Below are positions 1-8,076 of a stretch of DNA of 25,267 bases, one piece after another. A program made the translations under genes and the position numbers. Under the pieces are notes generated by a model, which worked only from the letters and a program-made list of their open reading frames with translations, searched no databases and had not been told where the DNA came from. Where the stretch lies: positions 1 through 25,267 of the forward strand of contig CAJUFJ010000050.1 of NCBI GenBank assembly GCA_910585815.1, given 5' to 3'. This stretch comes from an uncultured Oscillospiraceae bacterium. Its GTDB lineage: Bacteria; Bacillota; Clostridia; Oscillospirales; Oscillospiraceae. Positions within the stretch are counted from its first letter, which is position 1; every line of letters starts with the position of its first letter.

Positions 1-2
1 CT

Positions 3-1550
3 TGCGCTGCAAGCCTTTCCTCTAAAACTTCGGGATATTCTTTTCTTCGGGATAAGATTGATTATCCCGAATTTCAGGATAACCAGGCATTAAGTCTGGC
101 TGGCCGCCGTTTGGGGCTGGCAGATGAGCGCAGCGGCCTCTTTATGGAGGCCATCAGAATCATTCGAGAAATGCAGGAGGCGACACATGGAAAATACCCA
201 CAATTCGCAATCTTCGAGAACGTCCCCGGCGCTCTGTCGTCCAATGGACGGCGTGACTATCAAGCCGTGCTTGAGGCGTTCACAGACGCCAAAGTTCCAA
301 TGCCTGAATCTGGACGATGGGCCAACGCCGGAATGGCGCGAGGGCGAGGCGTTGATCTCGCTTGGATCATATACGATGCCCAGCACTTTGGGACTGCCCA
401 GCGAAGGCGGCGTCTGTTTCTTGTCGCAGATTTTAGAGGAAAACGCGCCGGAGCGATACTCTTTGTCCCCAAAAGCCTGCGCGGGTATTTTGAGGCGGGC
501 GGAACGCCGCGGCAAGGAATTGCCGCCTTTGCTGAAGACGGCGCTGGAGCGGCAGGCACAGCCGTAGAAATCTTGAACGACCAAGGCGGCAATTCTATGA
601 CCGTGGAGCGTGGGGGGCTTTCTCCCACTCTCCGCAACCAGACCCACGGCAATCTGCCCATTGTGGCGGCTGGCTTTGACCTCCAGCAGATCACCAGCAA
701 AACCAACCGCTCCGCGCTGAAGCCTGTCCAGCCCACCCTCTGCGATACGGGTGAGCCCCATGTGGTTATCCGCCCTGTGTGCATGGCCACCGGGCAGGCC
801 AATGCCGCTATTTTGGACGATCAGGCGCCTACCCTCACCGCCGCCCATGAGCGGCCCCTTCTGATCCATCCCCAGCTTGCGGGAACGCTGTGCGCCTCCG
901 GCGCTGGCCTCTCCAGACCGGCAGGCATGGGGAGCGAACTGGATTTCTGTATCGTCAGCGCGGGCTTCAAACACAAGGCCAGCGCCGCATCAGGGAGCAT
1001 TGGTTATCAGGTGGAAACCGCCCCAACGCTGGTTGCCGGACAGGAGAGCGGCGTGATAAAAGCCTATGTGATCGGCGCCTACTGCTCCGGGGGGATGTTG
1101 TCGGATAATCCGCACAGCGGCATCTATGAGGCGGAAACCTCCCGGACGCTGGACTTGAACGGAGGAAACCCCTGCTGCCAGCAGGGTGGGACGGTCATTG
1201 TAGAGGTTCCCGGCGGCGAGTCGCGTATGGATGCCTCGGCTGTTGACTGCCGCAATTATCGTGAGGTTTTCGAGGCCAGCGGCACCCTGCAAGCCAAGAG
1301 CAAATCAGGGGGCTATTCGTTGAACTATCAAAACCCCGTCCGCATTGGCTGCCTTGTTCGCCGCCTGACGCCCATTGAAGCCGAGAGGTTGATGGGGTTC
1401 CCCGATTTTTGGACGGCATACGGCTGTGACGGCAAGGGCATCAGCGACAGTAAGCGGTATTCCATGCTCGGCAACAGTATCGCCGTCCCCTGTGTCGCCT
1501 ATATCATGCAGGGTATTACCGATGTGCTGGGAAGGGGCGGTGTTCTATGA
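3..1550 (+). CDS. C5-cytosine DNA methyltransferase, 5'-incomplete, PCQ motif missing
   Basis: This gene encodes a DNA cytosine-5 methyltransferase of the kind carried by Clostridia conjugative elements; the frame is open to the window edge, so the true start is not visible. Counting from the ATG at 111, motif IV-like ENVPGAL is at residues 36-42, motif VIII QRRRRLFLV at 97-105, motif IX RRLTPIEAERLMGFP at 417-431 and motif X MLGNSIAVP at 452-460. Between VIII and IX lies a long target-recognition region with seven repeats ending in TL. Just upstream of residue 1, where families of this type have a catalytic PCQ-x-LS-x-AG segment, the frame reads DNQALSLAGRR, so the catalytic Pro-Cys is absent. 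Motif I (F-x-G-x-G) is not in the window. The 3' end overlaps the radical SAM gene as ATGA. Family assignment is firm; activity is doubtful. Confidence 0.85.
   Translation, partial: CAASLSSKTSGYSFLRDKIDYPEFQDNQALSLAGRRLGLADERSGLFMEAIRIIREMQEATHGKYPQFAIFENVPGALSSNGRRDYQAVLEAFTDAKVPMPESGRWANAGMARGRGVDLAWIIYDAQHFGTAQRRRRLFLVADFRGKRAGAILFVPKSLRGYFEAGGTPRQGIAAFAEDGAGAAGTAVEILNDQGGNSMTVERGGLSPTLRNQTHGNLPIVAAGFDLQQITSKTNRSALKPVQPTLCDTGEPHVVIRPVCMATGQANAAILDDQAPTLTAAHERPLLIHPQLAGTLCASGAGLSRPAGMGSELDFCIVSAGFKHKASAASGSIGYQVETAPTLVAGQESGVIKAYVIGAYCSGGMLSDNPHSGIYEAETSRTLDLNGGNPCCQQGGTVIVEVPGGESRMDASAVDCRNYREVFEASGTLQAKSKSGGYSLNYQNPVRIGCLVRRLTPIEAERLMGFPDFWTAYGCDGKGISDSKRYSMLGNSIAVPCVAYIMQGITDVLGRGGVL
29..82. 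repeat. Cluster of TTCGGGATA repeats, including a perfect inverted repeat
   Basis: TTCGGGATA occurs at 29-37 and again at 46-54. The second copy is part of a perfect 10-bp inverted repeat, TTCGGGATAA (46-55) and TTATCCCGAA (62-71), around a 6-nt spacer. A weaker relative, TTCAGGATAA, follows at 73-82. The cluster lies where the methyltransferase frame stops looking like a methyltransferase. It could be an operator, a recombinase site or a recombination junction; the window does not decide. Confidence 0.7.
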
Positions 1551-2446
1551 GGGTGGCCCTTTGTGATGTGGACGGCCACCGCTGGCCTAATTTGTGCCTT
1601 ATGAAACTCTCCGCTTACCACAAAGCACAAGGCGATCTTGTGGAATGGTGGAGGCCGGAGGGCCGCTATGACCTCGTTTACAAAAGCCGGGTCTTTACGG
1701 ATTTGTACTCCAAGGACACCATCCTCGTGGACAATGCCGACCAAGTGATCTGCGGCGGCACCGGCTACGGTTTGGATAACCGCCTCCCGGACGCGGTGGA
1801 ACACACATACCCCGATTACAGCATCTATCCAGAATTTCAATCCACGGCCTACGGCTTTTTAAGCCGTGGATGCCCAAGAGCGTGTGGCTTCTGCATCGTG
1901 AGCGAGAAGGAAGGGCGCAGGTCAATAGCCGTGGCCGACCTTGCGGAGTTCTGGAACGGGCAGAAGGAGATCAAACTGCTGGACGCCAATCTTCTGGCCT
2001 GCCCCGACCATGAGCGGCTCCTGCGCCAGCTTGCGGAAAGTCATGCGTGGGTGGACTTCACTCAGGGCTTGGATGTGCGCCTGATTACCCCAGACAATGC
2101 CGCCCTTTTGAACCAGGTAAAGACGAAGGCGGTGCATTTCGCTTGGGATAATCCCCACGAGGACCTGACGCCCTATTTCCGGCGCTTTTTGGAGCTGACT
2201 AAAATCCGGGACAAGCGGCGGCGCACGGTCTATGTGCTGACCAACTACGGCAGCACCCATGAGCAGGATTTGTACCGGGTGGAAACCCTGCGGAGCATGG
2301 ATTATACGCCCTATGTGATGGTTTATGACCGGCCCAGCGCCCCTAAAATCACGCTCCAGCTCCAGAGGTGGGTGAACAACAAGCGCATTTTTTACACGGT
2401 AAGCAGGTTTGAGGACTACGTTGACGGAAGGAGGAAATCATCGTGA
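1547..2446 (+). CDS. Radical SAM protein coupled to the methyltransferase
   Basis: This is a 299-aa radical SAM enzyme. The 4Fe-4S/SAM motif is SRGCPRACGFC, with Cys109, Cys113 and Cys116 in the canonical CxxxCxxC spacing. The N-terminal about 95 residues, with VALCDVDGHRWPN at the start and a glycine-rich CGGTGYG at 69-75, resemble the Rossmann-like domain that precedes the radical core in B12-binding radical SAM proteins, but the classical DxHxxG cobalamin motif is not obvious. Its substrate is unknown to me. The ATG overlaps the methyltransferase stop codon (ATGA), and a GGAAGGGG ribosome site lies inside the end of the methyltransferase gene, so the two are probably made together. A role in DNA or nucleotide modification is only an inference from this coupling. 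The next gene overlaps its end. Confidence 0.8.
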   Translation: MRVALCDVDGHRWPNLCLMKLSAYHKAQGDLVEWWRPEGRYDLVYKSRVFTDLYSKDTILVDNADQVICGGTGYGLDNRLPDAVEHTYPDYSIYPEFQSTAYGFLSRGCPRACGFCIVSEKEGRRSIAVADLAEFWNGQKEIKLLDANLLACPDHERLLRQLAESHAWVDFTQGLDVRLITPDNAALLNQVKTKAVHFAWDNPHEDLTPYFRRFLELTKIRDKRRRTVYVLTNYGSTHEQDLYRVETLRSMDYTPYVMVYDRPSAPKITLQLQRWVNNKRIFYTVSRFEDYVDGRRKSS

Positions 2447-2676
2447 CCAAGATCGAAAAACTCAAAATTGAGCTGGCAAGGGCAAGGGAAAAGTCCAGCG
2501 AGTGGCAGGCCAGAGTGCGGGATATTGAGAAGCAGATCACCGACTGTGAGAACACGGAGATTTTGCAGACCGTCCGCAGCATCGCCGCCTCCCCGGAGGA
2601 ACTGCGGGGGCTTCTGGATATGCTCCGGGCGGCGAAAGAGCCGTCCCAAGCTGGCCCCGATCACAACGATATCTGA
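2443..2676 (+). CDS. DUF4315-like small coiled-coil protein
   Basis: This 77-aa protein is made almost wholly of charged helix: residues 1-34 (TKIEKLKIELARAREK and onward) have heptad-like spacing, and a second helix follows at about 40-65. It matches my memory of the DUF4315 family, which sits immediately before the DUF4366/CD1107-type protein in Tn1549-like elements, and that is its neighbour here. It starts with GTG overlapping the preceding stop (GTGA), with GGAGG about 8 nt upstream inside the radical SAM gene. Function is unknown; a structural or adaptor role in the transfer region is a guess. Confidence 0.75.
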   Translation: MTKIEKLKIELARAREKSSEWQARVRDIEKQITDCENTEILQTVRSIAASPEELRGLLDMLRAAKEPSQAGPDHNDI

Positions 2677-2692
2677 ATAGGAGGTAATGAAC

Positions 2693-3907
2693 ATGAAAGT
2701 AAAAGCACCCAAATGGCCCATTATTCCGCTGCTGCTGTGCATAGCCCTGTGTGTGGGGCTGTCCCTGCTGCTGTCCGGCAGGGCCTTTGCCCTCGACTGC
2801 GCCGACGCGGTTCCCGCTTCCGGCGTCACAGTGGAGATCGCACCGCCCACCGGCTATGCCGACAAGAGTGCGGAGATCGGGTTTACCATCACGGACACCG
2901 CCGGGAGCGGCTTTGCCTCGGCAAAGGTCAAGCTGGGGCTGGACGGCGAGTGGCGGGACGTGACGGATACGCTGGAGCGGTGGGAGAGCCGCTATACCGG
3001 GCGGGTCACGATCACCGACAACTGCGCCGTCACTGTGAAAGTGACCGGGCACGATGGGAAGGTCTATGAGAAGATGTGCTACATCAACTGCTTTGAGCAT
3101 GGGTCGCAGATCGTTCCGCCCAGCGGAACACAGGACGGTCCCTGCAACGGGCAGACCCCATCCAACACGCCTGCTGGTACAACAACAGGAGGCAATAATG
3201 GCGCCGCTGTTACCCCAAGTCCTTCCGCTTCCTCGTCCAATGACCCGGACGGCCAGCCGGACACCACACCCCGCAAGCCCACGGCGCTGACGCCGGACGG
3301 ACAGGGTACGGTCATGGACAACGTGACAGACGGGGACGGTAAGGAGTTCTTTACCTTCACCACCCCCAGCGAAAACACCTTCTATCTGGTTATTGACAGG
3401 CAGCGGGACAGTGAGAACGTCTATTTTTTGAACGCCGTCACCGAGAACGACCTGATGGCGCTGGCGGAGAAGAATGGGGACAACTCCGGCATATCGGCGG
3501 TCCCCGATCCCGCCCCGGTCTGTATCTGCAAGGACAAGTGCGAAGCGGGAGCTGTCAACACCGCCTGCCCGGTCTGTGTCCTCTCTATAAATGACTGTGC
3601 AGGTACGCCCCCCGCTTCCCTTGAATCCCCGGAGCCGGAGAAGCCGAAGGAAAGCAATAACACCGGGACAACCGTGATCGTCCTGCTGGCGATGCTGGCC
3701 GTAGGCGGCGCGGGCTGGTACTTCAAAATCTATAAGCCGAAGCACGATATGCCCGACGCCGAGGATTTTGACGAGCTGACAGGCGGCGGGGATGAGCCGA
3801 TGGTCAATGAGGATGAGGAACCGGAGCCGCAGACACACCAGGACCCGGAGGAACCGGACTATCCGGCTTACTACGATGACGAGCCGGAAGAACCGGACGA
3901 CTATTAA
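2693..3907 (+). CDS. DUF4366 / CD1107-like mobile-element membrane protein
   Basis: This protein of about 404 aa is probably exported and membrane anchored. It has a hydrophobic N-terminal signal segment (about residues 8-32) and an Ig-like extracellular region to about 140. A Pro/Thr/Ser/Asn-rich linker is followed by the core I recognise as DUF4366 (about 206-300, with EFFTFTTPSENTFYLVIDRQ), then a six-cysteine cluster. A single transmembrane helix (about 325-343) leads to a very acidic cytoplasmic tail rich in Glu, Asp and Pro. I chose the ATG at 2693, not the one at 2687, because AGGAGG (2679-2684) is 8 nt from it and only 2 nt from the other. In related elements this protein accompanies the conjugation genes. 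A surface or transfer-channel accessory role is likely but not shown. Confidence 0.8.
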   Translation: MKVKAPKWPIIPLLLCIALCVGLSLLLSGRAFALDCADAVPASGVTVEIAPPTGYADKSAEIGFTITDTAGSGFASAKVKLGLDGEWRDVTDTLERWESRYTGRVTITDNCAVTVKVTGHDGKVYEKMCYINCFEHGSQIVPPSGTQDGPCNGQTPSNTPAGTTTGGNNGAAVTPSPSASSSNDPDGQPDTTPRKPTALTPDGQGTVMDNVTDGDGKEFFTFTTPSENTFYLVIDRQRDSENVYFLNAVTENDLMALAEKNGDNSGISAVPDPAPVCICKDKCEAGAVNTACPVCVLSINDCAGTPPASLESPEPEKPKESNNTGTTVIVLLAMLAVGGAGWYFKIYKPKHDMPDAEDFDELTGGGDEPMVNEDEEPEPQTHQDPEEPDYPAYYDDEPEEPDDY

Positions 3908-3916
3908 GGAGGCATT

Positions 3917-6022
3917 ATGCGGCTTGTGATAGCGGAAAAGCCCTCTGTTGCTATGAGCTTGGCAAAGGTTCTGGGCGCGGGGGCGAGACGGGATGGCTAT
4001 ATGGAGGGCAGCGGCTGGCTGGTGAGCTGGTGCGTGGGGCATCTGGTAGAGCTGGCCAACGCCGACGCCTATGATCCCCGCTACTCCAAATGGGCTTATG
4101 AGGATTTGCCCATACTCCCCCGTCAGTGGCAGTACAGCGTACTGCCGAACACGAAAAAACAGTTTGATACGCTGGCAGCCCTGATGAAGCGGCCCGATGT
4201 GGAATCCCTGGTGTGTGCCACCGACGCGGGGCGCGAGGGGGAGCTGATCTTTAGGCTGGTCTACCAGAGGGCCGGGTGCGCCAAGCCCGTCCAGCGGCTG
4301 TGGATTTCCTCTATGGAGGAATCTGCGATCCGCAAGGGTTTTGATACCCTTGTGGACAGCGCCAGCTATGACAACCTCTATGCGGCGGCGCTGTGCCGCT
4401 CTCAGGCGGATTGGCTGGTGGGCATCAATGCCACCCGGCTCTTTACTACACTCTATCAGGGCCGGACGCTGAATGTGGGCCGGGTGCTGACCCCCACACT
4501 GGCGCTTCTGGTGGAGCGTGAGGAAGCCATCACCGGCTTCAAGAAGGAAAAATTCTACACGGTAGAGCTGGACTGTGGGAACTTCCAAGCCGTCAGTGAG
4601 CGGTTTTCCAGAAAGCCGGACGCGGATAAGCTGCGCGCAGCCTGTGACGGCGGAGCCGCTGTTGTGCGGTCTGTGGAGCGGAAGGATAAGAACGAGCGCC
4701 CCCCAAAGCTCTATGACCTGACCACCCTCCAGCGGGAAGCCAACCGCCTGTTCGACTACACCGCCCAGCAGACCCTCGACTATATTCAGCTTCTCTATGA
4801 AAAGAAGCTGGCGACCTATCCCCGCACGGACAGCCGCTATTTGACCACTGATATGGCAGATAAGGTTCCTGATCTGTGCGCTGTGGCGGTCGGGGTGCTG
4901 GGCCTCTCCGGGGACTATCCCGCCAACGCCGCCCAAGTGGTGAACGACGCCAAGGTGAGTGACCACCATGCCCTTTTGCCCACGGCGGAGGCAGGCCACG
5001 CCGATCTCTCTACCCTCCCCACGGGAGAGCGCAATATCCTGAATATGATCGCCGTCCGCCTGTTGTGCGCCGTGGGCGAGGCCCATACTTACGCCGAGTG
5101 CGCTGCCGTATTGGAGTGCGGCGGCGCTCCCTTTACTGCCAAGGGCCGGACAACGTTGGCACCGGGCTGGAAAGCGGTGGAGAGCGCGTATCTTGATACG
5201 CTGAAACGAAAGCCGAAACAGGAGGAACTTGCCCCGCCGCTCCCGGAACTGTCCGAAGGACAGCGGTTTGACAGTGTTGCCGCCACGCTCCATGAGGGTA
5301 GCACAACTCCGCCTGCCCGGTTCACGGAGGACACCCTGCTTGCGGCTATGGAACACGCCAGCGCCGAGGATTTTGCCAAGCTGGAGAATGTGGAACGGGC
5401 TGGGCTGGGTACGCCCGCTACCCGCGCAGGGATGATTGAGCGGCTGGTGCGCTCCGGTTTTGCGGAACGGCAAAAGAAGCGCCTTGTCCCTACGCAAAAG
5501 GGCATGGAGCTGATCCGGGTCATGCCCGACCAACTGAAATCCGCCAAGCTGACCGCCCAATGGGAGGAAAAGCTGGGCGAGGTGGAGCGGGGCCAGCTTG
5601 ACCCTGCCGAATTTATGGCAGGGATCAGGGAAATGCTGATGGGCCTTGTGAAAGCCTATGCCGGGACACAGGCGGCTTCCTCCGCTCTGTCCAGCAACGG
5701 GCGGACGGTGGTGGGCGTATGTCCCCGCTGTGGGAAAAACGTGGTGGAGGGCAAAAAGAGCTTCTTCTGTGAGGGCTACCATGACACGCCCTCCTGCGGC
5801 TTCGCCATGTGGAAGAATGACCGCTTCTTTACCAGCAAGCGGAAGGAATTGACCAAAAGAATCGCCGCCGCCCTTCTGAAAAATGGGCGTGTCAAGGTCA
5901 CGGGCCTGTTCTCCGAAAAGAAGGGCGTGTTATACGACGCCACCGTTGTACTGGACGACAACGGTGGCAAGTATGTCCGCTACAAGCTGGAATTTGATAA
6001 TAAACCGAGGAAAGGAATGTGA
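3917..6022 (+). CDS. topB: DNA topoisomerase III
   Basis: This is a 701-aa type IA topoisomerase, which passes one DNA strand through a break in another and resolves single-stranded intermediates of transfer. The Toprim domain opens with RLVIAEKPSVAMSLAKVLGA and contains DAGREGE at 103-109. The catalytic tyrosine is Tyr301 in LATYPRTDSRYL, and the typical AGLGTPATRAGMIERL is at 495-510. A C-terminal zinc ribbon uses Cys602, Cys605, Cys618 and Cys627. Length and motif order are those of mobile-element TopB proteins, so it looks intact. AAGGAGG precedes the ATG, 9 nt after the DUF4366 stop. The 3' end abuts the next regulator gene. Confidence 0.95.
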   Translation: MRLVIAEKPSVAMSLAKVLGAGARRDGYMEGSGWLVSWCVGHLVELANADAYDPRYSKWAYEDLPILPRQWQYSVLPNTKKQFDTLAALMKRPDVESLVCATDAGREGELIFRLVYQRAGCAKPVQRLWISSMEESAIRKGFDTLVDSASYDNLYAAALCRSQADWLVGINATRLFTTLYQGRTLNVGRVLTPTLALLVEREEAITGFKKEKFYTVELDCGNFQAVSERFSRKPDADKLRAACDGGAAVVRSVERKDKNERPPKLYDLTTLQREANRLFDYTAQQTLDYIQLLYEKKLATYPRTDSRYLTTDMADKVPDLCAVAVGVLGLSGDYPANAAQVVNDAKVSDHHALLPTAEAGHADLSTLPTGERNILNMIAVRLLCAVGEAHTYAECAAVLECGGAPFTAKGRTTLAPGWKAVESAYLDTLKRKPKQEELAPPLPELSEGQRFDSVAATLHEGSTTPPARFTEDTLLAAMEHASAEDFAKLENVERAGLGTPATRAGMIERLVRSGFAERQKKRLVPTQKGMELIRVMPDQLKSAKLTAQWEEKLGEVERGQLDPAEFMAGIREMLMGLVKAYAGTQAASSALSSNGRTVVGVCPRCGKNVVEGKKSFFCEGYHDTPSCGFAMWKNDRFFTSKRKELTKRIAAALLKNGRVKVTGLFSEKKGVLYDATVVLDDNGGKYVRYKLEFDNKPRKGM

Positions 6023-6024
6023 GA

Positions 6025-6459
6025 ATGAATCAAAGCACCGATAAATTTGACTGCCGCTTGAAGGGTCTGCTCACCATCAGCGGTGTGGAACGGGGGGAGC
6101 TGGCCCGTCATTTGGGCGTGTCTGTTCCCACCGTAAACCGCTGGCTCAACGGGATCAGCACCCCCAATGTGTATCAGTTCCGGGAGATCGCCCACTTCTT
6201 CGGGATGCCCTACGACTGGTTTCTGGAGGACGGCGGCGGTATCCCCGATGCGGACGATCTGGCGGTAAAGCTGGGCCTGTCCCCGGAGACGGTGGAGGCC
6301 CTGCTGGAGCTGGCCGCCTCGGAGAGCGAGGAAGTGCTGACGGCGGTGGATGATGCCGTCTGCGCCGTGATCGCCGCCATCAGCGCGGTGTACGACGATC
6401 TCCTGCGCGTGGCCGAAAAATCTGTGAGGACGCCTGCGCCCAGAGAAACGGAAGGGTGA
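6025..6459 (+). CDS. XRE-family helix-turn-helix regulator
   Basis: This 144-aa protein has an N-terminal Cro/CI-type helix-turn-helix at about residues 12-65, with the recognition-helix region HLGVSVPTVNRWLNG followed by PNVYQFREIAHFFGMPYDWF. The C-terminal half, with alternating charged and Ala/Leu/Val-rich segments, is probably helical and could mediate dimerization. ATG 6025 is preferred over GTG 6019 because AGGAAAGG at 6008-6015 is then about 9 nt away. It lies 2 nt after the topB stop and is presumably co-transcribed. Targets are unknown; regulation of this element's own genes is the simplest reading. Confidence 0.85.
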   Translation: MNQSTDKFDCRLKGLLTISGVERGELARHLGVSVPTVNRWLNGISTPNVYQFREIAHFFGMPYDWFLEDGGGIPDADDLAVKLGLSPETVEALLELAASESEEVLTAVDDAVCAVIAAISAVYDDLLRVAEKSVRTPAPRETEG

Positions 6460-6463
6460 GACG

Positions 6464-6886
6464 ATGCGCGACATAGAACAAGTCATTGCGGGCATGAGAA
6501 GTGAGACTGTCCGTGAAATTACAAAGCAGGGCGCCCGTCCCGAAGCTCAGTTGGCATGGTATTGGACCTATATCGGTTCTCTGGATATGGCGCAGCAATT
6601 AGGACTGATAAATGATGCGCGCCGTCAGGAGCTATATAGAGAAGTGGATCGGTTTAAGCCTAAATATAAAGTGCAAGAAGCGCAAGCTGTTAAGGAAGTG
6701 AAATCGAACCATTTAGCGGCTGTGGAAATGAGCGTAGAGGGCAACTATAATCAGATCGACGGTATCATTAACAACGAGGCCCCCAAGCCCTCCCTGCGGA
6801 ACGCCCTGCGGCAATATCAGGAGGAAGCCGGAAAACCCCAAGGCGGGGATGTTCCTCCCGGCCCCAGCCGGGACCCGGAGCGGTGA
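6464..6886 (+). CDS. Hypothetical small mobile-element protein
   Basis: I do not recognise a named family for this 140-aa protein. The first 65 residues are well structured and probably helical (AQLAWYWTYIGSLDMAQQLG, then DARRQELYREVDRF). The tail is Pro/Gly-rich and likely disordered. The middle (about 6590-6770) is more AT-rich than its neighbours, perhaps a patch from a different lineage. ATG 6464 follows GGAAGGGTGAG, only 4 nt after the XRE stop, and the 3' end overlaps the next gene as GTGA. Position within the run makes it a genuine co-transcribed gene, but no function can be assigned. Confidence 0.7.
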   Translation: MRDIEQVIAGMRSETVREITKQGARPEAQLAWYWTYIGSLDMAQQLGLINDARRQELYREVDRFKPKYKVQEAQAVKEVKSNHLAAVEMSVEGNYNQIDGIINNEAPKPSLRNALRQYQEEAGKPQGGDVPPGPSRDPER

Positions 6887-6891
6887 CGGCC

Positions 6892-7167
6892 ATGAAACTG
6901 ACCAATGTTGAGAAAGAAACGATCATCAACTTCAATGAGGCGGAGCGCACGGCCAGTATCTACACCCACAATGAGGCTTTGAAACGTCAGCTTTTGGAGC
7001 TGTGCCGGACCCACCCGGAGCAGGTGCGTCAGACTACCGCCAACGGCTGGGGCGGGCTGACCTTTGAACTGCCTAAGAAGTGGCTGAAGGTATCGCCGCC
7101 CCGCAAGCCCACCCAGGCGCAGTTGGAGGTGCTGGCCCGAATGACCCAAAAGCGGCTTGGGAAGTAA
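6892..7167 (+). CDS. Hypothetical 91-94 aa mobile-element protein
   Basis: This small protein contains NEAERTASIYTHNEALKRQL followed by CRTHPEQ and a C-terminal FELPKKWLKVSPPRKPT. I know it as a recurrent unnamed protein of Tn1549-like elements that precedes the helicase gene; I cannot give a function. The start may be GTG 6883, which overlaps the previous stop, or ATG 6892; GGAG at 6877-6880 is 2 nt from the first and 11 nt from the second, so neither spacing is ideal. A degraded relative of its central part is found again at about 8077-8178, which helps to interpret the scar downstream. Confidence 0.75.
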   Translation: MKLTNVEKETIINFNEAERTASIYTHNEALKRQLLELCRTHPEQVRQTTANGWGGLTFELPKKWLKVSPPRKPTQAQLEVLARMTQKRLGK

Positions 7168-7183
7168 GCGGCGCTCCTGTCCC

Positions 7184-7212
7184 TTGCCTACACTGGCCCG
7201 CTGTGGTAGAAT
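7184..7212 (+). promoter_or_regulatory. Sigma-A-type promoter for the Lys-rich gene
   Basis: TTGCCT at 7184-7189 and TAGAAT at 7207-7212 are separated by exactly 17 nt, a good match to the housekeeping consensus. Transcription would begin near 7219, giving a leader of under 20 nt before the probable TTG start at 7236. This would let the downstream gene be expressed apart from the upstream run. Confidence 0.6.
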
Positions 7213-7235
7213 ACTCCCATCAGGGGGTGACGCCG

Positions 7236-7751
7236 TTGTTTGAGGAAGCTATACCGGCAAAGGGGACAACACCGGAAGAAACGCCGCCAGCGGCGGCGGC
7301 GGAGCAGCGCCCCCAAAAGAAAAAGAAGAAAAAGAAATTGAAGGGGAAAGCGGCGAAAAAGGCCATGCCCCAAGCGGAACGGCTGGAAAAAGCCCGCAAA
7401 TGGCTTGCCGCCTATGACGGCGATAACGTCCTAAAGGCATATCGGAAGAAATTTGCTACAGACCGTATGCAGACCTTGACCGAATTGCAATTGCTGGGCC
7501 TGACCTTCACAGATGAGCAGATTGCCGCCGAGAAGCGGGCGGTCCAGGCATACGCCCAGCAGCAAAGGGCGAAAAAGCTGAAACGCCGGGCCAAGCGCAG
7601 GGCGGCAAAGCGGCAGGCGGAATTTCAAAACCCCGATCAGAACGACTATTTTTATTTTATTGCCGGTTATACTTCTGGCGGTGCGCCCTATGGTGTGACC
7701 TGGGATCAAATGGGGCTTTCCCCATGGGAACAGCCGGACGATCTCAACTGA
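7236..7751 (+). CDS. Lys/Arg-rich mobile-element protein
   Basis: This protein of about 171 aa is highly basic. It has an Ala/Pro-rich start, a run of seven lysines, a helical central part with ARKWLAAYDGDNVLKAYRKK, an Arg/Lys-rich segment (KKLKRRAKRRAAKRQAEF) and an aromatic C-terminus (YFYFIAGYTSGGAPYGVTW). I do not recognise a named family. The charge suggests nucleic-acid binding. The frame is open further upstream (to 7080) but overlaps the preceding gene there and lacks its composition. TTG 7236 is preferred because GGGGGTGA (7223-7230) is 5 nt away and a promoter ends just upstream; GTG 7227 is the alternative. A terminator follows. Confidence 0.7.
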   Translation: MFEEAIPAKGTTPEETPPAAAAEQRPQKKKKKKKLKGKAAKKAMPQAERLEKARKWLAAYDGDNVLKAYRKKFATDRMQTLTELQLLGLTFTDEQIAAEKRAVQAYAQQQRAKKLKRRAKRRAAKRQAEFQNPDQNDYFYFIAGYTSGGAPYGVTWDQMGLSPWEQPDDLN

Positions 7752-7765
7752 ATACTGCTTTGCAG

Positions 7766-7816
7766 GAGCCGAAGTGGGCGGTACACGACCGTTCCCTTCG
7801 GCTCATTTTATTTTAT
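7766..7816 (+). terminator. Intrinsic terminator or attenuator, 18 nt before a giant-gene head
   Basis: GAGCCGAAG (7766-7774) pairs perfectly with CTTCGGCTC (7796-7804); the loop carries further pairing (GGGCGGT against ACCGTTCCC with a bulge). An ATTTTATTTTAT tail follows. It ends 7 nt before GGAGG and the ATG at 7834, so it could stop transcription or control entry into that reading frame. Confidence 0.8.
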
Positions 7817-7833
7817 GAATGAAGGAGGCGCCT

Positions 7834-7968
7834 ATGGCGTATAAACTGCAAAAAATATCTGAGCTGGCGAACCAGACCGCCCAAGCTGTCACGCGGGACG
7901 CTAACGGCTGGATGCGGTACCTGGACACGGCCTCCCGGCTCTATAAAGATGTATTCTGTAAAGGGTGA
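7834..7968 (+). pseudogene. Truncated 5' head of a second giant-helicase gene
   Basis: A strong GGAGG and ATG open a 44-codon frame whose first 38 residues clearly match the N-terminus of the giant protein at 9118. MAYKLQKISELANQTAQAVT corresponds to MANKLQYVSDLADQTAHTVT, and GWMRYLDTASRLYK to GWKRYLDTSARIYK. Homology ends at about 7949, and the frame then reads DVFCKG and stops. The DNA differs at many third positions from the copy at 9118, so this is the head of a diverged homologue and not a recent duplication. A short peptide could still be translated because the start signals are intact. Confidence 0.8.
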
Positions 7969-8076
7969 ATGTGAGATTTCACCTAATACAAGATAGCGTC
8001 TGCTTGTTTGTGGCGAATGACGGTGCTATTGGGGTAGGTGTTTTCTGATAGTGGTGCAATATGCTGCCATCACCTT

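Noticed and set aside
124..567. Alternative + frame of 147 codons within the methyltransferase
   Set aside because: It overlaps conserved methyltransferase motifs in the other frame and has no coding features of its own.
2537..5782. A minus-strand open frame of 1,081 codons
   Set aside because: It lies opposite the DUF4366-like gene and topB, both with clear motifs; its translation is biased and shows no family features. High GC content makes long antisense frames common.
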